Assembly (NCBI GenBank): GCA_964467635.1
Contig: CAYXRN010000027.1
Location: 1-28,370 of the forward strand
DNA from: FW021-bin31 sp964467635
GTDB taxonomy: Bacteria; Bacteroidota; Bacteroidia; Chitinophagales; Chitinophagaceae
Direction: 5' to 3'
Length of the DNA: 28,370 nucleotides
The position numbers and the translations under genes are program-made. The first letter of the stretch is position 1; each line of letters begins with the position of its first letter. The notes beneath the pieces are model-generated. The model saw nothing but the letters and a program-made list of their open reading frames with translations, did not search any database and was not told where the DNA came from. This document shows positions 6,159 to 15,108 of the stretch, piece after piece.

Positions 6159-8096
6159 TTATGAGCAAACCACTTGTGTCGGAAAATCAATATGCACCGT
6201 AGTGCCACCGCCGGGCTTGCTGTCAATGTGCATTTCCCCGCCCTGCTTTTCAAGCAATTGCCGGCTTACCAAAATGCCGAGGCCGGTGCCTTTTTCATCG
6301 GCGGTACCCCGCCGGCTGATCAGGGCGTCGCCCTGTCGGAACCGATCAAGCATTTTTTCGTCCATGCCTACCCCATTATCTGAAACCGACAGGCGGACCT
6401 TATCGCCCTGGTCTTTAATGACGATAGTAATATGTCCCCCTTCGGGCGTAAACTTAACCGCATTGGTGAGTACATTTCGCAATACTAATTTGAGCATCTC
6501 AGGGTCGGAAAATAGCGTAAGATCGCCATTGACCTCCTTGGCGATAGCAATGTTTTTTCGCTCTGCGTTTTGAGCGATGGTGGGCAATACTTCCTTTAAT
6601 ATATCGGCGAGAACTAAGTGCTTCGGATTTAACTGCCAGCCTTTCATTTGATGGGAAGCCCAATAAAGTAAATTATCGGTCATATTACGCGTATGGTTAA
6701 AATGATGCTCCAGCTCCCCTGCCAACGAACGGACTTCATCCTGACTGAGTTTTTTCTTATGCAGGAGTTTTAAGTAAAAAATAAGCGATTGCATCGGACT
6801 CTTCAGGTCGTGGGAAATAATGGAGAAAAGCCGGTCTTTTATGTGATTGACTTCCTGGAGTTTTTCCTGTTGCAGGGAGATTTTTTTATTCTTTTCCATC
6901 AACAAGCGGTTGTTGTTTTTACGTTTGCGATTGCTGATGAATAAAGTGATGGCCAACAACAGCAAAAGGACCAGGCCGGCGAGTACGGCTATGATCAGAT
7001 TTCGCCTTTGCTTCAGTTCCAGGTTCTGCGTCGCCAGCATGGCTTCTTTTTTGCCCAGGTCATATTGTATGCGAAGCGCGGCAAATTGGCGGTCTTTGCT
7101 TTCCTGTTGAATGGAATCTTTGAGCGCCCAGCTTTTTTTATACCAGTCGATGGCCGTTTGATAATCATTCTTGGCTGAATAATAGTTTCCCAGATTGTTA
7201 AAGAGATCCTCGCTGATATAATGACTGTTGGCTATTTTTACCAAAGCCAGGGCGGTGTCAAATTTGGCCATGGCCTGTGGGAATCTTTTCATGGCGGTGA
7301 GCAGGGAACCCATATTGTTGTACCATATGGCGAGCATGAAAGTATCGGCATTGTTCCCGGCCAACTGCCTGGCCTTAAGCAGGTAGGTTCGTGCGCTTTC
7401 GTATGCGTGTTGTCTTTTCTGGTTGAGGGCGATATTATTATAATTATTAATGGAATCTGACTTGCTGCCTACCCCATTGGCAAGGTACTTTAAGCCCTCC
7501 AGGTTAAGCCGGTAAGCTTTATCGAGTTTTCCGGTTTTGTCCATGACAATCGCGATGTTGCCTAAGGTGTACGCCAGGTAGAGCGAGTCGTCGGCCGTGA
7601 TCGCTTTCTTTTTTGCTTTTTTATACCAGTCCAGGGCTTCTGGATATTGCTTTTTCCGGTCGTACAGCTGACCAATCAAAAGATGGAAACGGATCACCTC
7701 CCTGCCGTCATCAAGCTGTTCAGCGGCATGCAGTCCCGTAAAATAATAAGACAATGCCTTAGGGTAGTTGGTCCAGTCTCTCATTTGTTGTCCCAGGTAA
7801 TCGGCGGCTTCAATTACGCCTTTTAAATAGTGGATCTGATCGGCGGTTTGATACGCGGTTTGGGCATAGACGTACGCTTGCTTCATTTTCCGGTACCTGT
7901 TTTGCCAGGCAAGTTGGACCAGGGAGTCCACATACAACGAGTCCCTGGAAGCCGTTAGACTTCCCGCTTCGATCGGTTTTGTAACGGATTGTGCAGATGC
8001 GGACGATGCCGGGAAAAAGAAAATAAACAAAAACAGCAGTCCTTTGCCTTTAAAGCGTTTGCTTTTGTTTCTTAGGGGCCCCATGGTAGAAATCAT
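6159..8096 (-). CDS. TPR-containing sensor histidine kinase
   Basis: Membrane sensor kinase of 645 residues. Order: signal peptide (about 1-36, ending SSASAQ), tetratricopeptide repeats (about 80-330, for example YPEALDWYKKAKKKA and YQTAIDWYKKSWALKD), a coiled linker, one transmembrane segment (about 366-388), HisKA with the H-box FSIISHDLKSP (His429), and HATPase with N-box NVLTNAVKF (541-549), G1 box DNGVGM (573-578) and G2 box GTGLGI (603-608). It has no receiver or DNA-binding domain, and no response regulator lies nearby, so the partner is elsewhere. ATG 8084 is an alternative start four codons downstream. The stop overlaps or closely precedes the glycosidase gene on the same strand. The ligand is unknown; the TPR region is predicted to be periplasmic. 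Confidence 0.93.
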   Translation of the reverse strand: MISTMGPLRNKSKRFKGKGLLFLFIFFFPASSASAQSVTKPIEAGSLTASRDSLYVDSLVQLAWQNRYRKMKQAYVYAQTAYQTADQIHYLKGVIEAADYLGQQMRDWTNYPKALSYYFTGLHAAEQLDDGREVIRFHLLIGQLYDRKKQYPEALDWYKKAKKKAITADDSLYLAYTLGNIAIVMDKTGKLDKAYRLNLEGLKYLANGVGSKSDSINNYNNIALNQKRQHAYESARTYLLKARQLAGNNADTFMLAIWYNNMGSLLTAMKRFPQAMAKFDTALALVKIANSHYISEDLFNNLGNYYSAKNDYQTAIDWYKKSWALKDSIQQESKDRQFAALRIQYDLGKKEAMLATQNLELKQRRNLIIAVLAGLVLLLLLAITLFISNRKRKNNNRLLMEKNKKISLQQEKLQEVNHIKDRLFSIISHDLKSPMQSLIFYLKLLHKKKLSQDEVRSLAGELEHHFNHTRNMTDNLLYWASHQMKGWQLNPKHLVLADILKEVLPTIAQNAERKNIAIAKEVNGDLTLFSDPEMLKLVLRNVLTNAVKFTPEGGHITIVIKDQGDKVRLSVSDNGVGMDEKMLDRFRQGDALISRRGTADEKGTGLGILVSRQLLEKQGGEMHIDSKPGGGTTVHIDFPTQVVCS

Positions 8097-8378
8097 TTCA
8101 ATACTTACTAATTAGCTCAGCGCAGTTAACAACTATCAGAAAGGCCATAAACCTACAAAATAGTCTTTTACTGTGCAACAGGAAATGGGGACGTAAGACG
8201 AAAAAACAATACCGGCCGGCTTGTGCTATTGAGCAGCGGGTTGAGCACTGCGTTTGTTGATTCGCTGTGCTATTTGTGGCAAAAACAACGACATTTGCGC
8301 TGAACGGCTGTAGGCCTGCCTTATTTTATGGATTGGATTCATTTTTGTACCTTCCCCTCTTTGCTAAGAAGGGAAATC
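8097..8378. other. Divergent intergenic region between kinase and GH89 genes
   Basis: 282 bases that must hold promoters for both flanking genes. It contains the direct repeat TGTGCTATT at 8222-8230 and 8266-8274 (44 bases apart), the direct repeat TTGAGCA at 8229-8235 and 8241-8247 (12 bases apart), and a GTGCT/AGCAC inverted pair (8223-8248). CATTTTTG (8340-8347) is one mismatch from the -7 consensus, 32 bases before the GH89 ATG, without a clear -33 element. No gene is evident. Confidence 0.3.
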
Positions 8379-10586
8379 ATGAAAAAGAAAAGAATTATCG
8401 TTTATCTCATTATTTTCATTTCAATGATCAGTTTACAAGCTCCGGCGCAAATAAATAAAGATGTAACAAAAGAATTAATTCACCGCATTGTCCCCGGAGT
8501 GGCCGACCATTTCGGCATTGAGCGCATCCCCCAGGAAAACGGCAAAGACGTGTTTGAAATAGAAAGTAAAGGGGACAAGATTATGCTTAGAGGCAACAAT
8601 GGTGTCTCGGTTGCTTCCGCCCTCAATTATTACCTGGAACATTTTTGCGGCTGCAACATCACCTGGAACGGCACCAACCTTAACCTGCCCGACCCTTTGC
8701 CGGAAGTGCCGGAAAAAGTACATAAAGTAACACCTTACAAATACCGCTATTATATTAATTATTGCACCTTTAATTATACAATGGCCTGGTGGGACTGGGA
8801 CCGTTGGCAAAAAGAGATTGACTGGATGGCGCTCAACGGGATCAACATGCCACTCGCCCTTACCGGAGAAGCCGCTATCTGGCAGGAGGTGTATCAAAAA
8901 TTAGGCTTTAAGAAAGACCAGCTTAAAAATTTTTTCAGCGGCCCGGCCTATTTTGCCTGGCTGTGGATGGGGAACCTGGACGGTTGGGGCGGTCCGCTTC
9001 CCCAGCACTGGATCGACAGCCACAAAGCTCTACAGAAAAAGATACTGGCCTATGAACGTGCCTTAGGAATGACTCCCATATTGCCCGCTTTCACCGGCCA
9101 TGTGCCCCCGGCTTTTAAAAAGAAATTCCCCGATGCCGAGCTGAAGAAGACCAACTGGGGATGGGGATTTAAGGATGTGTACATCCTGGATGCCAGCGAT
9201 CCTTTGTTTGAGAAAATCGGGAAGCTGTTTATCGAGACGCAGACCGAAGAATACGGAACCGATCACCTCTATTCCGCCGATACCTTTAACGAAAATATTC
9301 CGCCCTCCAACGATTCTACCTACCTGGATGCCATGAGCAAAAAGGTCTATAACTCTATGGCTATAGCAGATCCGAAAGCCGTGTGGGTGATGCAGGGTTG
9401 GATGTTTTCCTATAACGTCCGGTTTTGGCAGCCTACGCAGATACAAGCGTTGCTGAATGCCGTTCCCGATGATAAAATGATCATTCTGGACCTCTGGAGT
9501 GAAGCCCATCCGGTATGGAACAGGACGGAAGCTTACTATGGCAAGCCCTGGGTATGGAACATGCTGCAAAATTTTGGCGGCAACATAAGCTTGTTTGGGC
9601 GCATGCGCCACGTGGCCTACGATCCCGCCATCGCTCTTCATGATCCGGACGCCGGGAATATGGCCGGCATAGGGCTTACGCCCGAAGGGATTGAACAAAA
9701 TCCCGCCTTATTTCAATTGATGACCGAAAACGTGTGGCGCTCAGAGCCGATCAAGCTCGATAGGTGGTTGCACAATTATGCCAGACGCCGATATGGCGGA
9801 ACCGGAGCAGCTATTGACGCGGCCTGGCAGCTGTTAAAAAATACCGTCTACAGCGGAGGAAAAACAGAAGGGGGGCCTGAATCCATCATCACCGGCCGGC
9901 CTACCTTCCAGAAAAATACCGCCTGGACCAATACGACCCTTACCTATGATCCGATGGATCTTGTAAAGGCCTGGGATCTGTTTATCCAGTCCGCGGATAA
10001 GTACAAAAACAGCGATGGGTTTCAATACGATTTGGTGGATATCACCCGGCAGGTCCTGGCCAATTATGCGACGCCTTTGCAACAGCAGTTTGTCCTGGCC
10101 TGGGAGGAGCGGGACAAGGAGGCCTTTGATCAATACAGCAATGCTTTCTTGACGCTCATTAGCGACATGGACGCGCTGCTGGCCACCCGGAAGGATTTTT
10201 TGCTGGGCCCCTGGCTGGCCGACGCCCGCGCCTGGGGAGAAACGGACAAAGAAAGCGACTTGTACGAATTCAATGCCCGAGATCTTATTACCCTCTGGGG
10301 AGGGAAAAACTGTCCCTTGCATGAATATTCCTGCAGACAGTGGTCCGGCTTGCTGAATGGATTTTATAAGCCGCGGTGGGAAATGTTTTTTGCGGCTATA
10401 GACAGTTCGCTTCAACACCACAGCCGCTTTGATATTCAACAGTTTTATGAAAAAGTAAAAGCGTGGGAGTGGGATTGGGTCCACAGACAGGAAGCCTATC
10501 CTACAGCACCCACCGGAGATCCGGTGAAAAAAGCAAAAGCCATTTATGAAAAATACCGCGATCGGATCTCGGCAGCCTACAACTAA
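8379..10586 (+). CDS. Alpha-N-acetylglucosaminidase (GH89, NAGLU-like)
   Basis: Secreted hydrolase releasing terminal alpha-linked N-acetylglucosamine, the family of human NAGLU (heparan sulfate) and clostridial GH89 enzymes (mucin-type glycans). The open frame extends upstream to 8328, but ATG 8379 gives a standard signal peptide (MKKKRIIVYLIIFISMISL, then APAQ) and is preferred. Domains from this start: NAGLU N-terminal domain about 25-110, TIM barrel about 115-445 beginning YKYRYYINYCTFNYTMAWW, and helical C-terminal domain about 455-735. The two catalytic acids align with human Glu316 and Glu446: Glu305 in DTFNENIPPS and Glu375 in LDLWSEAHPVW. The length fits the family. The natural substrate here is unknown; glycan scavenging is likely. 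It is divergent from the sensor kinase. Confidence 0.94.
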   Translation: MKKKRIIVYLIIFISMISLQAPAQINKDVTKELIHRIVPGVADHFGIERIPQENGKDVFEIESKGDKIMLRGNNGVSVASALNYYLEHFCGCNITWNGTNLNLPDPLPEVPEKVHKVTPYKYRYYINYCTFNYTMAWWDWDRWQKEIDWMALNGINMPLALTGEAAIWQEVYQKLGFKKDQLKNFFSGPAYFAWLWMGNLDGWGGPLPQHWIDSHKALQKKILAYERALGMTPILPAFTGHVPPAFKKKFPDAELKKTNWGWGFKDVYILDASDPLFEKIGKLFIETQTEEYGTDHLYSADTFNENIPPSNDSTYLDAMSKKVYNSMAIADPKAVWVMQGWMFSYNVRFWQPTQIQALLNAVPDDKMIILDLWSEAHPVWNRTEAYYGKPWVWNMLQNFGGNISLFGRMRHVAYDPAIALHDPDAGNMAGIGLTPEGIEQNPALFQLMTENVWRSEPIKLDRWLHNYARRRYGGTGAAIDAAWQLLKNTVYSGGKTEGGPESIITGRPTFQKNTAWTNTTLTYDPMDLVKAWDLFIQSADKYKNSDGFQYDLVDITRQVLANYATPLQQQFVLAWEERDKEAFDQYSNAFLTLISDMDALLATRKDFLLGPWLADARAWGETDKESDLYEFNARDLITLWGGKNCPLHEYSCRQWSGLLNGFYKPRWEMFFAAIDSSLQHHSRFDIQQFYEKVKAWEWDWVHRQEAYPTAPTGDPVKKAKAIYEKYRDRISAAYN

Positions 10587-10628
10587 ACCTGCTTTTTTGG
10601 CGACCAACCGGTTAATCAACAGCGTTTT

Positions 10629-10636
10629 TAATTTTG
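10629..10636 (+). promoter_or_regulatory. Candidate -7 element for the M20 dipeptidase gene
   Basis: TAATTTTG matches TAnnTTTG exactly and lies 20 bases before the ATG at 10657, giving a leader of about 12 bases. The nearest TTTG upstream (10596-10599) is 29 bases away, too far for a normal -33 element. Confidence 0.45.
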
Positions 10637-10656
10637 TAAATTTTAAATACTTTTAA

Positions 10657-12027
10657 ATGGAAGAATGGAAAAAATACCAGGAAGAAAACAAAGACCGTTT
10701 TTTGAAAGAACTGTTGGACTTGTTGCGCATCCCTTCGGTAAGCGCTGACAGCAGTCACGATAAAGATGTAAAAGCATGTGCCGACATGGTGAGTCAGCGG
10801 CTTAAAGAGGCCGGAGCAGCGCATGTGGAAGTGTGTGAGACAGCCGGGCATCCCATTGTTTTTGGTGAAAAGATAAAAGATAAAAACCTGCCTACGGTCT
10901 TGGTGTATGGGCACTATGATGTGCAGCCGCCGGACCCCCTGGAGTTGTGGAATAGCGGTCCGTTTGAGCCGGTGATCAAAAATGAAAAGATTTACGCCCG
11001 CGGCGCTGCTGATGATAAAGGGCAATTTTACATGCACGTTAAAGCGCTGGAAACGATGGTCAAGACAGGGACACTTCCCTGCAATATCAAGTTTATGATC
11101 GAAGGAGAGGAAGAAGTGGGTTCTTCCCACCTGGAATCTTTTGTGAAGGCGAATAGCGAACGGCTTGCAGCTGATGTGGTCCTTATTTCTGATACCGCCA
11201 TGCTGAGCATGGAACATCCTTCTATTGAAACGGGCTTGCGCGGCCTGGCCTATATGGAGGTAGAGGTGACGGGGCCAAACCGGGACCTGCATAGCGGCGT
11301 GTATGGCGGAGCGGTGGCCAATCCGGCTACTATGCTCTGTAAGATGATCGCCTCCCTGCATGATGAAAATAACCATATTACCATTCCCGGGTTTTATGAT
11401 GAAGTCATTAACTTGCGTGAAGAAGAACGGGCTGCCATTAATAAAGCGCCCTTTGATGAAAAGGCGTATAAGGAAGATCTGGGCATAAAGGCGCTTTGGG
11501 GGGAGAAAGGCTATACCACTTTTGAACGTACCGGAACACGTCCGACCCTCGAGGTCAACGGCATCTGGAGCGGATATACCGGGGAGGGGGCTAAAACGGT
11601 ATTGCCCGCAAAGGCTACCGCCAAGATCTCTATGCGGCTGGTTCCTGATCAAAAGTCGAAAACCATTGAAAAACTGTTTACGGCGTACCTCCAACAATTA
11701 GCCCCTGAAGAAGTGACCGTAAAGGTTACTGCATTACATGGAGGCGAAGCGGCGGTAACTCCTACGGACTCCGTGGCCTATCAGGCGGCCGAAAAGGCGA
11801 TTGAAACGACCTTTAATAAAAAACCCATCCCCACCAGAGGGGGAGGAAGTATTCCCATCGTGGCCCTGTTTGAGGAAGCGTTGGGATTGAAGACCGTCTT
11901 ACTTGGATTTGGCCTGGACAATGACAACCTGCACTCTCCCAATGAGAAGTACGACGTCTTCAATTACTACAAAGGCATAGAAACAATTCCATATTTCCAT
12001 AAATATTTTGCGGAAATGAAAGGATAA
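10657..12027 (+). CDS. M20 family dipeptidase
   Basis: Cytoplasmic di-zinc peptidase of the M20 (carnosinase/CNDP-like) type that cleaves dipeptides. Visible motifs: YGHYDVQPPDP with zinc ligand His86 and Asp88, ARGAADDKGQ with the bridging aspartate near 119, and EGEEEVGS in which Glu152 aligns with the catalytic base and Glu153 with a zinc ligand. The dimerisation or lid domain follows GLRGLAYMEVEVTG (about 190-300), with DLHSGVYGG as the usual conserved histidine segment. 456 residues is typical. There is no signal peptide. It lies 70 bases downstream of the GH89 gene with its own -7 element, so it is probably transcribed separately. Substrate specificity is not predictable. Confidence 0.93.
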   Translation: MEEWKKYQEENKDRFLKELLDLLRIPSVSADSSHDKDVKACADMVSQRLKEAGAAHVEVCETAGHPIVFGEKIKDKNLPTVLVYGHYDVQPPDPLELWNSGPFEPVIKNEKIYARGAADDKGQFYMHVKALETMVKTGTLPCNIKFMIEGEEEVGSSHLESFVKANSERLAADVVLISDTAMLSMEHPSIETGLRGLAYMEVEVTGPNRDLHSGVYGGAVANPATMLCKMIASLHDENNHITIPGFYDEVINLREEERAAINKAPFDEKAYKEDLGIKALWGEKGYTTFERTGTRPTLEVNGIWSGYTGEGAKTVLPAKATAKISMRLVPDQKSKTIEKLFTAYLQQLAPEEVTVKVTALHGGEAAVTPTDSVAYQAAEKAIETTFNKKPIPTRGGGSIPIVALFEEALGLKTVLLGFGLDNDNLHSPNEKYDVFNYYKGIETIPYFHKYFAEMKG

Positions 12028-12131
12028 ACGGTCCTGGGAGATAGTAAATACCCCGGAAAACCGTACCTTTACTCCTCGCGAAGTCGATATGCGCGGCTTT
12101 TGTCCTGTATGATCAAAAGAAACGTTTTCCA

Positions 12132-12635
12132 ATGAGGCGATTACTATTTTTTCTCCTTCTGGCTGCCGTTCCGCTGCTGTCAAGAGCGGATGGGGAACAT
12201 GGGGCCGGTAACAAAGATAGAGCTGAATGCCAAAAGCAGTCTTGCCGTCCCCATATCCAAAGTGTGGAAGAGTTTGGCTTTATGGTTCCTCCCCCCACTT
12301 CGGGTAACAAGTGTTTGGACCATGAACTGTACCATCAGGCGATCATCAATTTTTACCAATGGTATCTAAACAACCGCTATGCGATTGCTGCCGGACTTTC
12401 TAATCCGGACAAACAAAAAGATTTGATTCCCCCTTTCCAGGTGTCCTATGAAACCCTGTACCGGTTTTATCAGCTCATACGGGAGAAGTACCCCGAGTGG
12501 ATCAGTGACCTGGTGCCGGATACCAATGTGTCACCGCCTGTCCAGACGGTGCCGCTCAATGCCGTAACGGTTAAGGATTCCATGCCATCAGACCATGCCG
12601 TACAAATAATTGCTGATTCACTTTCCGCTACTTAA
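12132..12635 (+). CDS. Hypothetical secreted protein
   Basis: I do not recognise a family with confidence. The 167-residue product has a clear signal peptide (MRRLLFFLLLAAVPLLSRA, cleavage near ADG) and a mature part with three cysteines (two in CQKQSC, one in NKCLDH). The segment HQAIINFYQWYLNNRYAIA faintly recalls DUF3828-type secreted proteins, whose N-terminal part carries a similar FYxWY stretch; this is a guess. The tail from about residue 130 is rich in proline, valine and threonine. It starts 104 bases after the dipeptidase gene, and TACCTTTA at 12064-12071 could be a weak -7 element. It is 11 bases upstream of the next gene, so it likely shares a transcript with the two membrane-protein genes that follow. 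Confidence 0.75.
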   Translation: MRRLLFFLLLAAVPLLSRADGEHGAGNKDRAECQKQSCRPHIQSVEEFGFMVPPPTSGNKCLDHELYHQAIINFYQWYLNNRYAIAAGLSNPDKQKDLIPPFQVSYETLYRFYQLIREKYPEWISDLVPDTNVSPPVQTVPLNAVTVKDSMPSDHAVQIIADSLSAT

Positions 12636-12646
12636 TTTTTTGCCGT

Positions 12647-13138
12647 ATGGATCTTCACTTTCAGTATAAAAGGCAGGAAGTCATCGATGCCCTGCGCTTT
12701 CATTTTTTGAACCGGCCTGAAATGAAACTTTTTAAGACCATATTGATCATCATGGTGTTGTTTGCCTTCGTGGGTTACTTCGCCCACTTTGTGACCCTGC
12801 AGATGCTGATCTGGATATTTTTGTTGTTTGTAGTGGTATCGCTTTTTTTCTGGTACATTTTGCCTTATTCGGTCTATCGCAAAGCAAAGACTTTTCAGGA
12901 ACCGGAAATTACCTTGCGGTGGAATAAAGAGCATCTGCTCATTGGCACCAGGCGGGGAGAGAGCACCTTGCCGTGGAGCAGATTAAGCAATATCATAGAA
13001 ACCAAACATTTTTTTTACCTCTACAGTTCGGGTAAATCTTTTTTTCTTATTCCCGGGCATGCCTTTTCCGACCGGGAAGAGCGGGTGGCCTTCAGCGAGA
13101 TGCTGCAAAACCAATGTGCTGATTATACGTTTAAGTAG
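12647..13138 (+). CDS. YcxB-like membrane protein
   Basis: 163-residue inner-membrane protein with the YcxB layout: a short N-terminal strand region (MDLHFQYKRQEVIDA), two adjacent transmembrane segments (about 29-47 and 51-71), and a cytoplasmic C-terminal domain of about 90 residues (EITLRWNKEHLLIGTRRGESTLPWSRL and on) that resembles a PH-like beta fold and includes SGKSFFLIPGHAFSD, a typical YcxB ending motif. Its function is unknown. It is 11 bases after the secreted protein gene and 18 bases before the transglutaminase gene, which supports one operon of three. Confidence 0.8.
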   Translation: MDLHFQYKRQEVIDALRFHFLNRPEMKLFKTILIIMVLFAFVGYFAHFVTLQMLIWIFLLFVVVSLFFWYILPYSVYRKAKTFQEPEITLRWNKEHLLIGTRRGESTLPWSRLSNIIETKHFFYLYSSGKSFFLIPGHAFSDREERVAFSEMLQNQCADYTFK

Positions 13139-13156
13139 AAAACCAAAGTTGTCGGT

Positions 13157-14068
13157 ATGTCCTGGCTAAAGCATTTCTCCTACACCAATACCCAATCGGC
13201 AGTGCTCAAAATCATGGGCTTACTGGCATTGATTCCGCTAGGTCCTTTTATCAACAGGTTTATCCCCCCTATACAGGTGGGAGAATGGAATCTGGATCTG
13301 GCGCTTTCCCTGTTGTTTGCCTTTCTGGTTATCTGGTTGATCCTGCGCATATTTAAACCGCTTGTCATCCCGATCCTGCTGGTTGTAATAGGCGTGCTCA
13401 CCTGGAATGCTTTTACCGGTAATTTTTCTTATGGGGAAATGGTAGATGCCTACAAAACCCTGGTAAAACGCAATTGGATCATGCGGGAGAAAAAACAACT
13501 GGATATACTAAGCCTCGCGCCCGGTGAAGTAGATAATCAATTGACCAAAGTGGCCAAGAGGCTGCGAAGCCGGATGGCGTATAAAGATTCAGTGGTGCGC
13601 AACTTCGCCGTGAAAGCGTCTCTTACCTATTTTAAAGACTATTATGAAAAGTATGGCAGCAACGCCCGTTTCCTTTCGTTATTTAAATACATCCGTTATC
13701 ATTTTCAATATGTACCCGACGCGAAAAGAGATGAATATTTTGCCACGCCACGGGAGACGATCTTAAATGGCCTGGGCGGTGATTGCGACGACCATGCCAT
13801 ACTGATGGCTTCCTGCCTCAGGGCTATCGGCGGAATTACCCGCGTGGTGATCATCCGCGGCCATGCTTATCCTGAACTCTATTGCGGGGATAAAAAAGGC
13901 TTTGAAGAGATGCAGTCCGCCATTGTTCAACTGTTTTCAGACCAGTCTATTAAAAGGATCTATTTTCACGAACATGACGGAGCATACTGGATCAATATGG
14001 ATTATACCGCCTTGCACCCGGGCGGTCCTTATTTGAATAATGATGTCCTCGCGGTAGTGGATTGGTAA
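13157..14068 (+). CDS. Membrane-anchored transglutaminase-like protein
   Basis: 303 residues. The N-terminal third has two to three transmembrane segments (about 14-36, 47-64 and 68-85). The C-terminal part holds a transglutaminase-like cysteine protease fold with a complete catalytic triad: Cys210 in GGDCDDHAILMASCLRAIG, His236 in RGHAYPELYCG and Asp282 in INMDYTALHPGG. Such bacterial domains usually act as proteases or amidases rather than protein crosslinkers. On which side of the membrane the domain lies cannot be fixed from the sequence. It is the last gene of the three-gene group and is convergent with pdhB, with 16 bases between the stop codons; the palindrome CAGCGCTG there is the only terminator-like signal. 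Confidence 0.85.
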   Translation: MSWLKHFSYTNTQSAVLKIMGLLALIPLGPFINRFIPPIQVGEWNLDLALSLLFAFLVIWLILRIFKPLVIPILLVVIGVLTWNAFTGNFSYGEMVDAYKTLVKRNWIMREKKQLDILSLAPGEVDNQLTKVAKRLRSRMAYKDSVVRNFAVKASLTYFKDYYEKYGSNARFLSLFKYIRYHFQYVPDAKRDEYFATPRETILNGLGGDCDDHAILMASCLRAIGGITRVVIIRGHAYPELYCGDKKGFEEMQSAIVQLFSDQSIKRIYFHEHDGAYWINMDYTALHPGGPYLNNDVLAVVDW

Positions 14069-14084
14069 ACCAGCGCTGCTGCAC

Positions 14085-15068
14085 TTACTTTTTCAGGTAC
14101 ATGACTTCTTTCACCAGCTTCACGGTCCGCTCCACATCCGGTAAATATTGCTTTACCAGGTTGGGGGCATAGTGCATGGGGGCGTCAGCGGAAGTGATGC
14201 GGCGAACGGGAGCGTCCAGGTAATCAAATCCTTCTTTTTGGATGCGGTAGGCGATTTCTGAAGCAATGCCGCACATAGGCCATTGCTCTTCGACGATCAC
14301 CAGCCGGTTGGTTTTCTTCACGGATTCCAAAATGGTATGCCAGTCCAGCGGCCGGATGGTGCGCAGGTCAATCACTTCGGCTTCAATATCCTCTTTGGCT
14401 AATTCTTCGGCAGCACCCATGGCCACCTTCATCATTTTATTGAAAGATACGATCGTTACATCTTTCCCCTCGCGTTTAACGTCCGCTTCCCCTATAGGAA
14501 TCAGGTATTCTTCCTCCGGAACTTCCCCCTTGTCGATATACATGACTTCACTTTCCATGAAGATAACCGGGTTTTCATCCCGGATGGCTGATTTGAGCAG
14601 GCCTTTCGCATCGTACGGATTGGAAACGGAAATCACCTTCAAACCGGGGATATTGGCATAGATATTTTCAAATGCGGTGGAATGTTGCGCGCCGAGTTGC
14701 CCGGCCGACCCGTTGGGACCCCGGAAAACGATAGGGCAGCCTACCTGTCCTCCGCTCATCGCGAGCATTTTGGAAGCCGTATTGAGGATCTGGTCCATGG
14801 CCAGTACGGCAAAGTTCCAAGTCATAAATTCAATAATAGGGCGCAGGCCGTTTTGAGCCGCGCCAACCCCTATGCCGGCGAACCCCAGCTCAGTGATGGG
14901 TGTATCTATGACCCGTTGCTCCCCGAATTCATCCAGCATTCCCTGGCTTACCTTGTAAGCGCCATTGTATTCGGCTACTTCCTCTCCCATAAGGAAAACG
15001 CTTTCGTCGCGCCGCATTTCTTCCTGCATGGCTTCCCGGAGCGCGTCCCTGAAGGCTATTTCTCGCAT
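14085..15068 (-). CDS. pdhB: Pyruvate dehydrogenase E1 component, beta subunit
   Basis: Beta subunit of the heterotetrameric E1 of the pyruvate dehydrogenase complex, which decarboxylates pyruvate with thiamine diphosphate and passes the acetyl group to E2 lipoyl domains. The N-terminal pyrimidine-binding domain (about 1-185) has GEEVAEYNGAYKVS and DTPITELGFAGIG, in which Glu60 activates the cofactor; the C-terminal transketolase-like domain contains VIDLRTIRPLD and VEEQWPMCGIASEIA. 327 residues, complete. It stands apart from pdhA, which is not in the window. A branched-chain 2-oxoacid dehydrogenase beta subunit is the main alternative, but overall similarity favours pyruvate dehydrogenase. 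Confidence 0.92.
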   Translation of the reverse strand: MREIAFRDALREAMQEEMRRDESVFLMGEEVAEYNGAYKVSQGMLDEFGEQRVIDTPITELGFAGIGVGAAQNGLRPIIEFMTWNFAVLAMDQILNTASKMLAMSGGQVGCPIVFRGPNGSAGQLGAQHSTAFENIYANIPGLKVISVSNPYDAKGLLKSAIRDENPVIFMESEVMYIDKGEVPEEEYLIPIGEADVKREGKDVTIVSFNKMMKVAMGAAEELAKEDIEAEVIDLRTIRPLDWHTILESVKKTNRLVIVEEQWPMCGIASEIAYRIQKEGFDYLDAPVRRITSADAPMHYAPNLVKQYLPDVERTVKLVKEVMYLKK

Positions 15069-15108
15069 CTTTATAAGTTTTCTAAAAAATTATTTTTGAA
15101 TCAACATG

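Noticed and set aside
8328..8378. Upstream ATG for the GH89 enzyme
   Set aside because: It would put 17 extra residues before a standard lysine-rich signal peptide; ATG 8379 gives the expected N-terminus.
10612..11697. Long minus-strand open frame opposite the M20 dipeptidase gene
   Set aside because: Its translation shows no domain or signal, while the plus strand holds a complete M20 enzyme with all metal-binding motifs.
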